From contig NZ_OKQO01000004.1 of NCBI RefSeq assembly GCF_900289145.1, positions 248,001 to 312,000 of the forward strand: a stretch of 64,000 nt of DNA, read 5' to 3'. The stretch's first letter is position 1; the number at the start of each line of letters is the position of its first letter. Source of the stretch: Neobittarella massiliensis (ex Bilen et al. 2018) (GTDB lineage Bacteria; Bacillota; Clostridia; Oscillospirales; Ruminococcaceae). A program made the position numbers and the translations under genes. Under the pieces are notes generated by a model. It was not told the origin of the DNA and searched no databases. It saw nothing but the letters and a program-made list of their open reading frames with translations. Shown one piece after another: positions 1 to 9,273 of this stretch.

Positions 1-1391
1 TACAGCTGAAAGACTACACCGGCTATACGTTCCGCGCCTATAATGTCGAGCTGCCGTACGAAGTGTCTGAAAACGGCGTCATCAAAGTCTACTACGAAAA
101 AGACCTCACGGCGCAGAAAGAACTGACCTACTATGTCGAGCACTGGGTAAAGGGCGAAGAAACCTACCGCGATCGCGTGCCGGTAACCGAAAAGATCTGG
201 GTCAACGATAACACATTCAAAGTCACTGCTATCGCCCAGAATATCTACACCGGTTACAAGTTTGACAGCTACAGCGTAGAGCTGCCCTACCAGGCTAAAA
301 ACGGCGACGTCATCCGCGTGAACTACGTGCGCGATGACGACCAGCAAAAAGAGATCACCTACACTGTTGAGCACTGGGTAGAGGGTGAGACCGCTGCCCG
401 CGATACCGAACAGGTGACCAAGTCTGTCTGGGTCAATGACGATACCACCGAGGTAACGGCTGTTGCGCAGAAGACCTATACCGGTTACAAGTTTGACAGC
501 TATAGCGTAGAGCTGCCCTACCAGGCTAAAAACGGTGACGTCATCCGCGTGAACTATGTGCGCGATGACGACCAGCAAAAAGAGATCACCTACACTGTTG
601 AGCACTGGGTGGAGGGCGAGACCGCTGCCCGCGATACCGAACAGGTGACCGTGCGTGTTTGGGTTGGTGACGATACTGCCGAAGTGACTTCTATCGCCCA
701 GAACACCTACGACGGCTATCAGTTCAGCAGTTACAGCGTAGAGCTGCCTTATCAGGTCAAAGATGGCGATGTCATCCGCGTCAACTATGTGGCTGAGCCG
801 GCCCCGGTCGTGCCTCCGGTAACACCCGTCACGCCGACCACTCCGCCGACCGACGCCACCCCTGCAGGTCCCGTAACTCCGGTGACCCCTGCAGCACCTG
901 ATACCCCGGCTGCCCCCGAGACCCCTGTTGTGGAAGAGCCTGCTACCCCTGAGGTCGACACACCTGAAGTAGAGATCCAGGATCCCGAGACCCCGCTTGC
1001 ACAGTCGCAATCCAGCTGGGCGCTGCTCAACTTGCTGCTGGCTATCGCTACCGCTCTGGTATCGGTCCTGCTGATCGTAGGCTACATCCTGGGCAGAAAC
1101 CACAAGAAAGATGAAGATGAAAACAGCCAGTACGCCCGTCAGGACGACGAAGATGCCGATATCCTCAAGCGCAAAGGCATTTGGCGGCTGCTCAGCCTGG
1201 TACCTGGTATCGGTTCCATCATTGTGTTCTTCCTCACCGAGGACATGCGCAATCCCATGATCTTTACCGATAAATGGACCCTGCTGATGCTCATCATTGC
1301 CGTGGTACAGCTGATCATCTCGATCCTGTGCATCAAACGCCGCAAGGATAACGACCAGAAAGACGATCCCGAGGCTGTGAACGCACAGTAG
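1..1391 (+). CDS. Repeat-containing surface protein, C-terminal part (5' truncated by window)
   Basis: The reading frame is open from base 3, so the gene begins upstream of the window. The visible part has about 77-residue repeats (231-bp period, roughly 119-790) carrying YxVEHWVxGE, VWVxDDT, YTGYKFDSYSVELPY and GDVIRVNYV. These look like the beta-strand repeats of MucBP/adhesin-type wall proteins. A Pro/Thr/Glu-rich spacer follows (about 790-1000). The C-terminus has three hydrophobic segments (about 1021-1090, 1177-1240, 1278-1335) and a charged tail. No LPxTG motif is visible, so the protein seems to be held by its own membrane helices. The function as an adhesin or envelope protein is inferred from architecture. 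A strong terminator follows directly. Confidence 0.75.
   Translation, partial: QLKDYTGYTFRAYNVELPYEVSENGVIKVYYEKDLTAQKELTYYVEHWVKGEETYRDRVPVTEKIWVNDNTFKVTAIAQNIYTGYKFDSYSVELPYQAKNGDVIRVNYVRDDDQQKEITYTVEHWVEGETAARDTEQVTKSVWVNDDTTEVTAVAQKTYTGYKFDSYSVELPYQAKNGDVIRVNYVRDDDQQKEITYTVEHWVEGETAARDTEQVTVRVWVGDDTAEVTSIAQNTYDGYQFSSYSVELPYQVKDGDVIRVNYVAEPAPVVPPVTPVTPTTPPTDATPAGPVTPVTPAAPDTPAAPETPVVEEPATPEVDTPEVEIQDPETPLAQSQSSWALLNLLLAIATALVSVLLIVGYILGRNHKKDEDENSQYARQDDEDADILKRKGIWRLLSLVPGIGSIIVFFLTEDMRNPMIFTDKWTLLMLIIAVVQLIISILCIKRRKDNDQKDDPEAVNAQ
120..790 (+). repeat. Tandem 231-bp coding repeats
   Basis: Three in-frame units with an exact 231-bp period. Identical words such as GAGATCACCTACACTG occur at 351 and 582. 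Units two and three are almost identical in DNA, which points to recent duplication or gene conversion. The first visible unit is more diverged. The array may extend left of the window. Confidence 0.9.
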
Positions 1392-1432
1392 TATCAAACA
1401 CAAAACAGTAGAGATATGTCTACTGCCTAACG

Positions 1433-1466
1433 AAAGAGAGACCGCCATATGGCGGTCTCTCTTTTA
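1433..1466 (+). terminator. Intrinsic terminator of the surface-protein gene
   Basis: A 14-bp perfect stem (AAAGAGAGACCGCC with GGCGGTCTCTCTTT), four-base loop ATAT, followed by T-rich sequence. A smaller 7-bp hairpin (CAGTAGA/TCTACTG, 1406-1425) lies just upstream. Confidence 0.9.
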
Positions 1467-1569
1467 GTGTGTCTGTGTTGCCAGATCCTGTATATGGGCA
1501 ATGTTTACGATGGCTGGAACTTTCTGTGCGGTCTGCGTCCCACAAAGCGCCAGTTCGTGACAAATTCGC

Positions 1570-1599
1570 TTGCCAGCGGCACGGTGTGGGCAGTATGAT
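1570..1599 (+). promoter_or_regulatory. Candidate promoter of the NAD synthetase gene
   Basis: TTGCCA at 1570-1575 and TATGAT at 1594-1599, 18 bp apart, 40 bp before the start codon. The match is fair; no operator is seen. Confidence 0.4.
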
Positions 1600-1638
1600 G
1601 AAGTGCAGATAAAACGGCAAGAGGAGGGGCATGTACAG

Positions 1639-3543
1639 ATGGATTATGGTTTTGTCAAGATGGCAGTGGCTACCCCCGCTGTGCAGGTGGGAGATTGCAA
1701 CTATAATGCACGCAGGACAGCAGCGGAGATGGACCGCGCCCAGCGCGCTGGAGCCGGTTTGCTCGTACTGCCAGAGTTGGGCCTTACCGGCTACACCTGC
1801 GGTGATCTGTTTTTGCAGCATACTCTGCAACAGGGGGCGCTACAGGCATTGCAGCAGCTGTGTGCAGTCAGCAGTCAAAGCGATATGATCACTGTGGTAG
1901 GCCTGCCGCTGCAGATGGGTGGCAAGCTGTATAACTGTGCTGCTGTTCTGCAAAAGGGGCGCATATTGGGATTGGTCCCTAAGCGCAACCTGCCCAATTA
2001 CGCCGAATTTTATGAGGCGCGCCACTTCGCCCCCGGCCCAGTAGCAGTTCGGGATATAGAGCTGTTGGGACAGACGGTACCTTTTGGCGAGCAACTGCTC
2101 TTTGCCAGTGGTGCCAAGCCCAACTTCACCTTTGCTGTCGAGATATGTGAAGACCTGTGGGTGCCTGCTCCGCCCTCCATCGCCCACGCGTTGGCCGGTG
2201 CGGCGGTGATCTGCAATCTCTCCGCCAGCGACGAGACGGTGGGCAAAGCGGAATATCGCCGCCAGCTGGTAAGCAGCCAGTCAGCCCGGCTGTGCTGTGC
2301 TTACCTGTACGCCGATGCCGGGGAGGGGGAGTCCAGCACAGATATGGTGTTCGGCGGCCATAATATTATCGCCGAAAACGGCACCGTATTGGCCGAGACA
2401 CCCCTATTTGAAAACGGGCAGCTCGTCGCCGACATCGACCTGCAGCGCCTGTGGGCAGAGCGCACCCGTATGAGCACCTACCCACCTGTTGATGGGGCAT
2501 ACCGCACGGTATATTTTGAGCAGCGGCCGATATGTACGCCACTGTGCCGTGAGGTGGCAAGATTCCCCTTTGTGCCTGTCGACAGCGCACACCGTGCCCG
2601 CCGCTGCGAGTCGATCTTGACCATGCAGGCCCAGGGCCTTAAAAAACGGCTGCTTTCTACAGGTTGCAAAACGGCTGTCGTCGGGATCTCTGGCGGGCTG
2701 GATTCTACGCTTGCCCTGCTGGTCACGGTGCGTGCGATAGAACTCTTAAAACGCCCGCACCGGGATATCACGGCGGTCAGTATGCCGTGCTTTGGCACGA
2801 CCGACCGCACGCGGAAAAACGCCGCTGAACTATGTGCCGAACTGGGGGTATCCTTTCGCGAGATCGATATTACAGCTGCTGTTACGGGCCATTTAGCCGA
2901 TCTGGGCCACGACCCGCATATCGCCGATATCACCTACGAAAATGCCCAGGCCCGTGAGCGCACCCAATTGCTGATGGATCTAGCCAACCAGACAGATGGC
3001 CTGGTAGTCGGCACAGGTGACCTGTCAGAGCTGGCGCTGGGCTGGGCCACCTATAATGGCGACCACATGTCGATGTACGCCGTCAATGCCTCGGTCCCCA
3101 AAACTCTGGTGTGCCACCTGGTGAGCTATGTGGCAGAGCACAGCAGAAAACGCTTAAAAAGCGTGCTAGAGGACATTTTAAGTACGCCTGTAAGCCCTGA
3201 GTTGTTGCCGGCAAAAAACGGCCAGATCGCACAAAAAACAGAGGATCTGGTAGGACCCTATGCGCTGCACGATTTTTTTCTCTACTATGTGGTGCGCTTT
3301 GGCTTTTCCCCGGCAAAGATCTGCTTTTTGGCCGAGCACGCCTTTGCCGAAGAGTACCGGCACGAGACGATCGTACGCTGGTTGCGGGTATTTTACCAGC
3401 GCTTTTTCTCTCAGCAGTTTAAACGGTCCTGTCTGCCCGACGGCCCCAAGGTGGGCTCGATTACCTTGTCGCCCCGGGGGGATTGGCGGATGCCCAGCGA
3501 CGCCAGTATCGCACTGTGGAAACAGGAGCTCGACGCACTTTAA
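1639..3543 (+). CDS. nadE: Glutamine-dependent NAD(+) synthetase
   Basis: Makes NAD from deamido-NAD, ATP and glutamine in the cytoplasm. The 634-residue protein joins an N-terminal nitrilase-type glutaminase domain to a C-terminal synthetase. The glutaminase has Glu46 in LPELGLTG, Lys in PKRNLPNY near residue 115 and Cys in VEICEDLW near 175. The synthetase begins near residue 310 and has the PP-loop [12 protein letters not shown]. The length fits the long bacterial form. ATG 1639 is chosen because AGGAGGGG lies 9 bp upstream; the frame is open further upstream but without a ribosome-binding site. It stands alone between two terminators. Confidence 0.95.
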   Translation: MDYGFVKMAVATPAVQVGDCNYNARRTAAEMDRAQRAGAGLLVLPELGLTGYTCGDLFLQHTLQQGALQALQQLCAVSSQSDMITVVGLPLQMGGKLYNCAAVLQKGRILGLVPKRNLPNYAEFYEARHFAPGPVAVRDIELLGQTVPFGEQLLFASGAKPNFTFAVEICEDLWVPAPPSIAHALAGAAVICNLSASDETVGKAEYRRQLVSSQSARLCCAYLYADAGEGESSTDMVFGGHNIIAENGTVLAETPLFENGQLVADIDLQRLWAERTRMSTYPPVDGAYRTVYFEQRPICTPLCREVARFPFVPVDSAHRARRCESILTMQAQGLKKRLLSTGCKTAVVGISGGLDSTLALLVTVRAIELLKRPHRDITAVSMPCFGTTDRTRKNAAELCAELGVSFREIDITAAVTGHLADLGHDPHIADITYENAQARERTQLLMDLANQTDGLVVGTGDLSELALGWATYNGDHMSMYAVNASVPKTLVCHLVSYVAEHSRKRLKSVLEDILSTPVSPELLPAKNGQIAQKTEDLVGPYALHDFFLYYVVRFGFSPAKICFLAEHAFAEEYRHETIVRWLRVFYQRFFSQQFKRSCLPDGPKVGSITLSPRGDWRMPSDASIALWKQELDAL

Positions 3544-3559
3544 GATCGCAGTTTCTGCT

Positions 3560-3610
3560 AAAAAACACCGGCAAGACGCTGTTGGAGACAGCTCTTGCCG
3601 GTGTTTTTTC
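3560..3610 (+). terminator. Intrinsic terminator, probably bidirectional
   Basis: A long stem AAAAAACACCGGCAAGA with TCTTGCCGGTGTTTTTT sits between the convergent NAD synthetase and ABC exporter genes. Both strands end in a T run, so it can serve both. Confidence 0.9.
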
Positions 3611-3652
3611 TATTTGCTTGTGCAACCTTGTGCGACAGTAAAGGGGCCGCAA

Positions 3653-5500
3653 CTACTTTTCGACACGGCCCTGCCGCAGTACTTGCAGGGCAGATTCTTC
3701 CTCGAACTGGCGGGTATACAAGTCGCGGTAATAGCCGCCTTTTTGCAGCAGCTGTTGATGGGTGCCGCGCTGCACCACCCGGCCGTCTTTGACTACCAGT
3801 ATAACGTCAGCTTTGCGGATCGTGGACAAGCGGTGAGCAATGAGAAAAGAGGTGCGGCCCTGCAGCAGTTTTTCGGTGGCGTTTTGAATGAGCTGTTCGG
3901 TGCGGGTGTCAATAGAAGAAGTGGCCTCATCCAGCACAAAAATACGCGGGTCAGAGAGGACCGCCCGGGCAAAAGAAATGAGTTGCTTTTCGCCGGTAGA
4001 GAGCAGGTCGCCCCCTTCACCCACATCGCTCTGGTAGCCGTCTTTAAGGCGGGCGGCAACTGCGTCGGCATGAACGCTCTCGGCCGCGGCAATAACTTCC
4101 CGGTCGGTGGCGTCCAACCGTCCGTAGCGGATATTTTCCATCACAGTGCCAGAAAACAGGTGGGGACTCTGCAGCACATAGCCGATATTTTGGTGCAGCC
4201 ACAGCTGTGAGCGCTCGCGGTAGTCGCGCCCGTCGATGAGGATCTGACCCTCGGTGGGCTCAAAAAAGTGGCAGGCCAAGTTTACCAGCGTACTCTTGCC
4301 GGCACCGGTCTCGCCCACGATGGCCACAGTGGTGCCGGCGGGAATGTGCAGATCGAAGTGGCGCAGCACATAATCGCCGCCATCTGGGTATTTAAACGAG
4401 ACGTCGCGAAATTCTATATCGCCGACAAGCGGTTCCCAATTTTGCTTTAGAGGGCTGAACACATCGCCGTAGCGCGCGGTCACAGCGGGGCTGTCGGTAA
4501 TGGCGGGCTGCTGGGAGAGCAAGCTGTTTACCCGCTCGATATTGGCCTGTACCGAAATGACATCCGAGAGGATGCGGGCGATCTGCTGAATGGGTTCGAA
4601 GATGCTGACGGCGTAGCTGATAAAAGCCGACAATGTGCCCAACAGCAACGCGCCTTCGGCGACCATATTGCCGCCGCTGGCCAGCACGATGGCGGTGGCC
4701 AGCGACCCCAAAAACACTACGGTGGGGATATAGACAGCCCCCAGCCGGGCGGCCTTGACCGAGGCGCGCTGCATCTGTCCTGTGAGATGTGAGAACTGCT
4801 GCTCGTTTTGCTGCTCGATGACCAGCGTTTTAGAGGTCTTGGCCCCGGTGATCCCCTCGTTGTAAGCCCCCATAATGGTAGAGTTGAGCTGTCGCATCTT
4901 GCGGTTTTGGCGCAAAATACGCTTTTGAAAATAGACGGTGAGCAGACTGATAGCCGGTACGATGAGCGCAATGAGCAGTGCCAGCCGGGCATTTAGGGCC
5001 AACATGGCGCAAAACGTGCCCAGCACATAGGTCAGCGCCCAGAGAATATCGACCAGGCTCCAGGCCACCAAGCCGGCAATGCGATTGGTATCGCTCATGA
5101 CCCGGGCCAGCAGATAGCCCACAGGCTTTTGGTTGTAGTAGGAAAAAGAGAGCTTTTGCAGCTGTACAAAACAGGCCCGTTTTAGGTCTTTGCCCAGCTG
5201 CATCTCCGCCACCATAGAGCCGCGGGTAAAAAACACCACCGAGAGCGCCTGCAATGTGCAGACAGCCAGGTAACACAGGGCAAAAACACCCAGGCCCTGC
5301 AGCGTGCCGGTCTGTATGAAATGATCGATAGCATAGCGCTGAAACAGAGGGTAAGAGATATCGATGGCAGCCACCAGCAAGTTGAGCCCCACCACCGCCG
5401 CCAATATTTTTTTGTAGGGGCGCAAAAACGGCAGCAGCGACTTCCACACAGACCCGTCAATGCTGCGCTTGGCGCGCGCCTGCCGCTCAGTCTGCTTCAC
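3653..5500 (-). CDS. ABC exporter half-transporter, subunit B
   Basis: About 615 residues: an N-terminal six-helix type-I exporter membrane domain (residues about 20-310) and a nucleotide-binding domain (from about 350). Walker A is GETGAGKST and Walker B is FVLDEATSSID with the catalytic Glu present. The signature is LSTGEKQ rather than LSGGQ. This asymmetry complements the preceding gene, as in heterodimeric multidrug exporters (BmrCD/LmrCD type). GTG 5500 is preferred because the GAGGGAGG site runs right up to an alternative GTG at 5509 and leaves it no spacing. It overlaps the partner gene by 14 bp, suggesting translational coupling. The substrate is unknown. Confidence 0.9.
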   Translation of the reverse strand: MKQTERQARAKRSIDGSVWKSLLPFLRPYKKILAAVVGLNLLVAAIDISYPLFQRYAIDHFIQTGTLQGLGVFALCYLAVCTLQALSVVFFTRGSMVAEMQLGKDLKRACFVQLQKLSFSYYNQKPVGYLLARVMSDTNRIAGLVAWSLVDILWALTYVLGTFCAMLALNARLALLIALIVPAISLLTVYFQKRILRQNRKMRQLNSTIMGAYNEGITGAKTSKTLVIEQQNEQQFSHLTGQMQRASVKAARLGAVYIPTVVFLGSLATAIVLASGGNMVAEGALLLGTLSAFISYAVSIFEPIQQIARILSDVISVQANIERVNSLLSQQPAITDSPAVTARYGDVFSPLKQNWEPLVGDIEFRDVSFKYPDGGDYVLRHFDLHIPAGTTVAIVGETGAGKSTLVNLACHFFEPTEGQILIDGRDYRERSQLWLHQNIGYVLQSPHLFSGTVMENIRYGRLDATDREVIAAAESVHADAVAARLKDGYQSDVGEGGDLLSTGEKQLISFARAVLSDPRIFVLDEATSSIDTRTEQLIQNATEKLLQGRTSFLIAHRLSTIRKADVILVVKDGRVVQRGTHQQLLQKGGYYRDLYTRQFEEESALQVLRQGRVEK

Positions 5501-7325
5501 GGCCCACACCTCCCTCTTTTAAGCTGGCGGCATCTTCACCGCGCAGCTGCAGATCGTAGATACTGCGGTAAATACCGCCTTTTTGCAGCAGCAGTTGATG
5601 GGTGCCCATTTCGGCGATCCGGCCGCCGTCGAGCACCATGATACAGTCGGCGTGCAGCAGTGTGGTGACCCGGTGCGAGATGAGGATCACGGTGCTCTGG
5701 TGCATGTGCGCATCCAGGGCGGCACGGATCTTGGCGTCGGTCTCGGCGTCGACAGCCGAGAGCGAGTCGTCGAGCACCATGATGGGGGCATTTTGCATGA
5801 GCATGCGGGCAATAGCCACCCGCTGTTTTTGCCCGCCCGAGAGCGTGACGCCCCGCTCGCCCACCAGTGTGTCATACCCGTCGGGAAAGCGGTCGATAGC
5901 GCTGTGCACACAGGCGGTTGAGGCAGCGCGGCGGACCTCCTCGGGAGAGGCGTCGGGGTGGGTGGCGGCAATGTTTTGGTGTACAGTGCGCGAAAAGAGA
6001 AACGGCTCTTGCAAGACCATGCCGATATTGCGGCGCAGCCAGGCGAGTTCGATATCAGCGATATCGGCGCCGCCGATGGTGATGTGGCCGCCGTCTGGCG
6101 GCAGATCGTACAGCCGGTCGAGCAGGTGGATGAGTGTCGATTTTCCCGAGCCAGTATCGCCCAGAATACCCAGTGTGGTACCGGCCGGGATCGTGAAACT
6201 GATATCGTGTAGCAACGGCTTTTGCCGGTCGTAGCCAAAAGTGACGTGTGAAAAAGAGATGTCTCTATCCATCGGGGGGCGCTGTGCGCCGGGGCGGTCA
6301 CTTTCCGGTGTGCAGTTTAAAATGTAGCGCACCCGGTCCATAGAGACGCCGGCTTTGCTCATTTCAGACAGGATGCGCCCCAGGCTGCGCACCGGCCAGA
6401 TCAGGGTGAGATTATAAGAGCAGAACGCCAAAAATTCCCCCAGAGTTATGGCGCCGCTGGTGGCCTGGACTGTACCGGCCACAATGACGGCGATGATCTG
6501 CAGGCTGGTGATCATGTCGCCAATGCCCCAGTAGTAGCTCTGCAGATAGCCGAGCTTGATCCACAGTTTGGCGAAACCGGTGTTTTTCTCGTCGAAGCGG
6601 TCCAGCTCAAATTGTTCGCGGCCAAAGGCCCGCACCACGCGCACACCGGTTAGATTTTCCTGCACCACCGATGAGAGCTCGCCTTCGGCCTCGTCGGCCG
6701 CTAAAAAGCGGCGGGCTATCTGGCGGTAAAAGATGGCCGAATAGAGCAGGATAAGCGGTAAAAAGGCGGTGGCGATGAGCGAGATGGAGATGTTCATAGA
6801 AAACATGACCCACAGCGAGATGCCCAGCAGCGAGCTGGTGCGAAACACCTCTAGCAGCTGGCTCGAAACAAAGCTGCGCACCACCTCTACATCAGAGGTG
6901 CAGCGCTGGATGATCTCGCCGGTCTGGTGGGTCATATGCCAGGCGTAGGGCAGCTTTTGAATGTGGCTGTACAGCGTGTCGCGCATGGACTTGGTAAAGC
7001 GTTCTGACCCGCGGGCGATGCTGACCCGGTAGAGGTATTGCGATAGCCAGGCCAGGGCCGAAATGAGCAGGATGAGCCCGGCGGCCAGCAGCAGGTCGCG
7101 CCGAGTGCCAGGTGCCTGACCCAAAATGGACCCTGCCAGTAGCGGGTCTAAAAAGCTGGGCTGTCCGCCGAGTATGCTGTCGACGGCCATCTTGACGATC
7201 TGCGGCAGCAGAGCGCCCAGGGCAGTGCCGGCCAGTGAAAAAACGATGGCGCTGACAAAGTGATGGGCAGACCCGCGCAAAAAACGGCCGATGAGCCCGG
7301 CGCGGGTGATCTGTTCTCGGGGCAT
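5487..7325 (-). CDS. ABC exporter half-transporter, subunit A
   Basis: A 612-residue fused membrane and ATP-binding protein. It has a six-helix exporter domain (about 15-310), Walker A GDTGSGKST, canonical signature LSGGQKQRVAIARML and Walker B IMVLDDSLSAVD. In Walker B the catalytic Glu is replaced by Asp, giving a degenerate site. With the overlapping downstream gene it forms one consensus and one degenerate ATPase site, the hallmark of heterodimeric exporters. The ATG at 7325 has AGGAGG nearby. First gene of the two-gene operon; drug or peptide/lipid export is inferred from the family only. Confidence 0.9.
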   Translation of the reverse strand: MPREQITRAGLIGRFLRGSAHHFVSAIVFSLAGTALGALLPQIVKMAVDSILGGQPSFLDPLLAGSILGQAPGTRRDLLLAAGLILLISALAWLSQYLYRVSIARGSERFTKSMRDTLYSHIQKLPYAWHMTHQTGEIIQRCTSDVEVVRSFVSSQLLEVFRTSSLLGISLWVMFSMNISISLIATAFLPLILLYSAIFYRQIARRFLAADEAEGELSSVVQENLTGVRVVRAFGREQFELDRFDEKNTGFAKLWIKLGYLQSYYWGIGDMITSLQIIAVIVAGTVQATSGAITLGEFLAFCSYNLTLIWPVRSLGRILSEMSKAGVSMDRVRYILNCTPESDRPGAQRPPMDRDISFSHVTFGYDRQKPLLHDISFTIPAGTTLGILGDTGSGKSTLIHLLDRLYDLPPDGGHITIGGADIADIELAWLRRNIGMVLQEPFLFSRTVHQNIAATHPDASPEEVRRAASTACVHSAIDRFPDGYDTLVGERGVTLSGGQKQRVAIARMLMQNAPIMVLDDSLSAVDAETDAKIRAALDAHMHQSTVILISHRVTTLLHADCIMVLDGGRIAEMGTHQLLLQKGGIYRSIYDLQLRGEDAASLKEGGVGREAD

Positions 7326-7466
7326 ATATAAAGACCTCCTCTCTTATAAAACGGTACAAGTATAGACAGTATACCATATCTTGAGATCAATGGCAGCACC
7401 TGGATAAAAAAGCCCAGACCGGCGCTGTCGAACGGGCGTATTTACGCTTTGTTCAAACAATAGCGA

Positions 7467-7495
7467 TTGATTTTGACCGGTGCCGATGGTACAAT
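7467..7495 (+). promoter_or_regulatory. Candidate promoter of the CPBP-tadA-flavodoxin operon
   Basis: TTGATT at 7467-7472 and TACAAT at 7490-7495 with a 17-bp spacer, about 97 bp before the first start codon. Confidence 0.5.
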
Positions 7496-7591
7496 TTATG
7501 TATCCTTTACGCGGGGACAGGTACTTTGGATCACCTGCCCCCGCTCGGCGCAGTTTGGCGCCACATACCTGACAGCAAAGGGGGATAGCCA

Positions 7592-8737
7592 GTGGCACGG
7601 CAGAATGGATTTTTCGAGAGCGAGAACGGGCAGCAGGTGTTTGCCCAAATGCAGCCCGAGCAGGACCCACTGCGCCGTCACACCGGTGTGGGCTTGCGGC
7701 CCGACTTGGCCCCCGAGGACGAGGAGGGGTATGCCTACGCCCCGGGCTACGGCTTTATACGGCTGTCGCGCAGTGAGCTGCAGCGCGCCAAGATCCGCCG
7801 GGCAGCCAATGTATTGGGCTTTGGGGTGATGCTGTCGGTATTTTTAAATTCAGTGGTCTCGAGTACACTGCTGCGGGTGGTGGCGCCGGTGCTGCCGGGA
7901 GTGAGCGTGCTTGAAAACGGCGATATCTTGGCCTCGCGCCCGGCACTCTACACCATCCAGCTCCTGGTCTACATATTTAGTCTGCTGCTGCCTTTTTTGC
8001 TGGTCGGTGCACTGCTGGGTTATACGCCCAAGCGGGATCTGCCCCGTCGGCGGGCACAACTGCCCTACCTGTGTATGGCGGGCCTTTTTTTGCTGGGCCT
8101 CAATGTGGTAGGCAGTATGCTCTCGGGGCTGTTTACCAGCATGGCCGCCCGCGGTGGTGTGCGCTTTATCCAGCAGTACGCCGGGTCGAGCACCAGCTGG
8201 CGCAGTTTGGCGGTATATGCGGTGCTGTGGTCGGTAGTGCCGGCAGTGGTGGAGGAACTGGTGTACCGGGGCGCAGTGCTGCAGCCGCTGCGGGCCATGG
8301 GCGACCGCTTTGCCGTGGTGGTGAGTGCTGCGGTGTTCGCCATGGGTTGTCGCAGTGTGGTATCGGTGCCGGGAACCTTTTTTGTGGGCCTGTTTTTGGG
8401 CTATGTGGCTATAAAATCTGGCTCGATCTACACCTGTATGATCCTGCACGGTCTCAACAGTGCCTTTGCCATTTTTATGGAGGGGGCCCAGCCGTTGATG
8501 GGGCGGGGAGCCTATCAGGTGTTTTTGTGGAGCACCTGTGCGCTGGTACTGCTAGGCGGTATCCTGGCAGTGATCCTGATGGCTCGGCGCAGCAGCAGTA
8601 TGTTTGCCATCACCGACTTAGAGGACGTAAATACCCTGACTACCAAGCTGTCCACCTTCGTCTCGTCCAGCGGGTTTCTCATCGCGGCGGGCGTAGTGCT
8701 ATTTTTGCTGTTGGGACAGTTGAGGCTTACCGGATGA
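7592..8737 (+). CDS. CPBP (Abi/CAAX-like) family membrane protein with altered active site
   Basis: 381 residues with about eight hydrophobic segments after a roughly 70-residue polar N-terminus. The CPBP glutamyl-protease motif EExxxR is present as EELVYR (Glu221, Glu222, Arg226). The second motif, FxxxH, reads FAMGC, so His is replaced by Cys253. The third, HxxxN/D, reads HGLNS with Ser290 at the last position. In active intramembrane proteases of this family those residues matter, so this copy may be inactive or altered. The GTG start at 7592 follows AAAGGGGGAT. Its stop overlaps the tadA start (ATGA). Confidence 0.8.
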   Translation: MARQNGFFESENGQQVFAQMQPEQDPLRRHTGVGLRPDLAPEDEEGYAYAPGYGFIRLSRSELQRAKIRRAANVLGFGVMLSVFLNSVVSSTLLRVVAPVLPGVSVLENGDILASRPALYTIQLLVYIFSLLLPFLLVGALLGYTPKRDLPRRRAQLPYLCMAGLFLLGLNVVGSMLSGLFTSMAARGGVRFIQQYAGSSTSWRSLAVYAVLWSVVPAVVEELVYRGAVLQPLRAMGDRFAVVVSAAVFAMGCRSVVSVPGTFFVGLFLGYVAIKSGSIYTCMILHGLNSAFAIFMEGAQPLMGRGAYQVFLWSTCALVLLGGILAVILMARRSSSMFAITDLEDVNTLTTKLSTFVSSSGFLIAAGVVLFLLLGQLRLTG

Positions 8738-9273
8738 GCGGGCCGCAGCGGCTCAGCCCCGAGGAGATAGAGCGCTTTATGGCGGCGGCGATCGAGTGTG
8801 CCGAGATCGCCGCCGCTCAGGGAGAGGTGCCGGTAGGAGCGGTGGTGGTGCGGGAGGGCCGTATCGTGGGATGGGGCTACAACACCCGCGAGCACACCAA
8901 AAATGCGCTGGACCACGCCGAGATGAAGGCTATAGACATGGCCTGCCGCAACTTGGGCGGCTGGCGGCTGCCCGGCTGTGCGATCTTGGTGACGCTGGAA
9001 CCCTGCAGCATGTGTGCGGGGGCCATTATCAACGCCCGTATCGACCAGGTGTACTACGGCGCCAGCGACCCTAAATTTGGCGCCTGTGGCAGTGTGACCG
9101 ACCTGTTTTCCCAGCGGTTCACCTACCTGCCCCACACCGTGCAGGGCGGGGTAGAGGTCGGCCGCTGCCAGGCGCTGCTGGGCAACTTTTTTAAGGAGCT
9201 GCGGGCCCAAAAGAAGGCCGCCCGTTCGGCTGCCGGCCCCCCTGAAAATACGACTGAGGAGCAAGATACATGA
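8734..9273 (+). CDS. tadA: tRNA adenosine(34) deaminase
   Basis: Converts the wobble adenosine of tRNA-Arg(ACG) to inosine. 179 residues with the zinc deaminase signature HAE (His61, catalytic Glu63) and PCSMC (Cys91, Cys94). The frame is open far upstream inside the preceding gene, but the ATG at 8734 overlaps that gene's TGA and gives the normal family length. The C-terminal 20 residues are a charged tail. It overlaps the flavodoxin start by ATGA, so the three genes are translationally coupled. Confidence 0.95.
   Translation: MSGPQRLSPEEIERFMAAAIECAEIAAAQGEVPVGAVVVREGRIVGWGYNTREHTKNALDHAEMKAIDMACRNLGGWRLPGCAILVTLEPCSMCAGAIINARIDQVYYGASDPKFGACGSVTDLFSQRFTYLPHTVQGGVEVGRCQALLGNFFKELRAQKKAARSAAGPPENTTEEQDT

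Noticed and set aside
3260-4210. 316-codon plus-strand frame after nadE
   Set aside because: It runs from inside nadE, through the terminator and antisense to the ABC exporter; no protein family features.
8071-8733. Long N-terminal extension of TadA
   Set aside because: It overlaps the CPBP gene out of frame. The ATG at 8734 gives the normal TadA length and an ATGA coupling.
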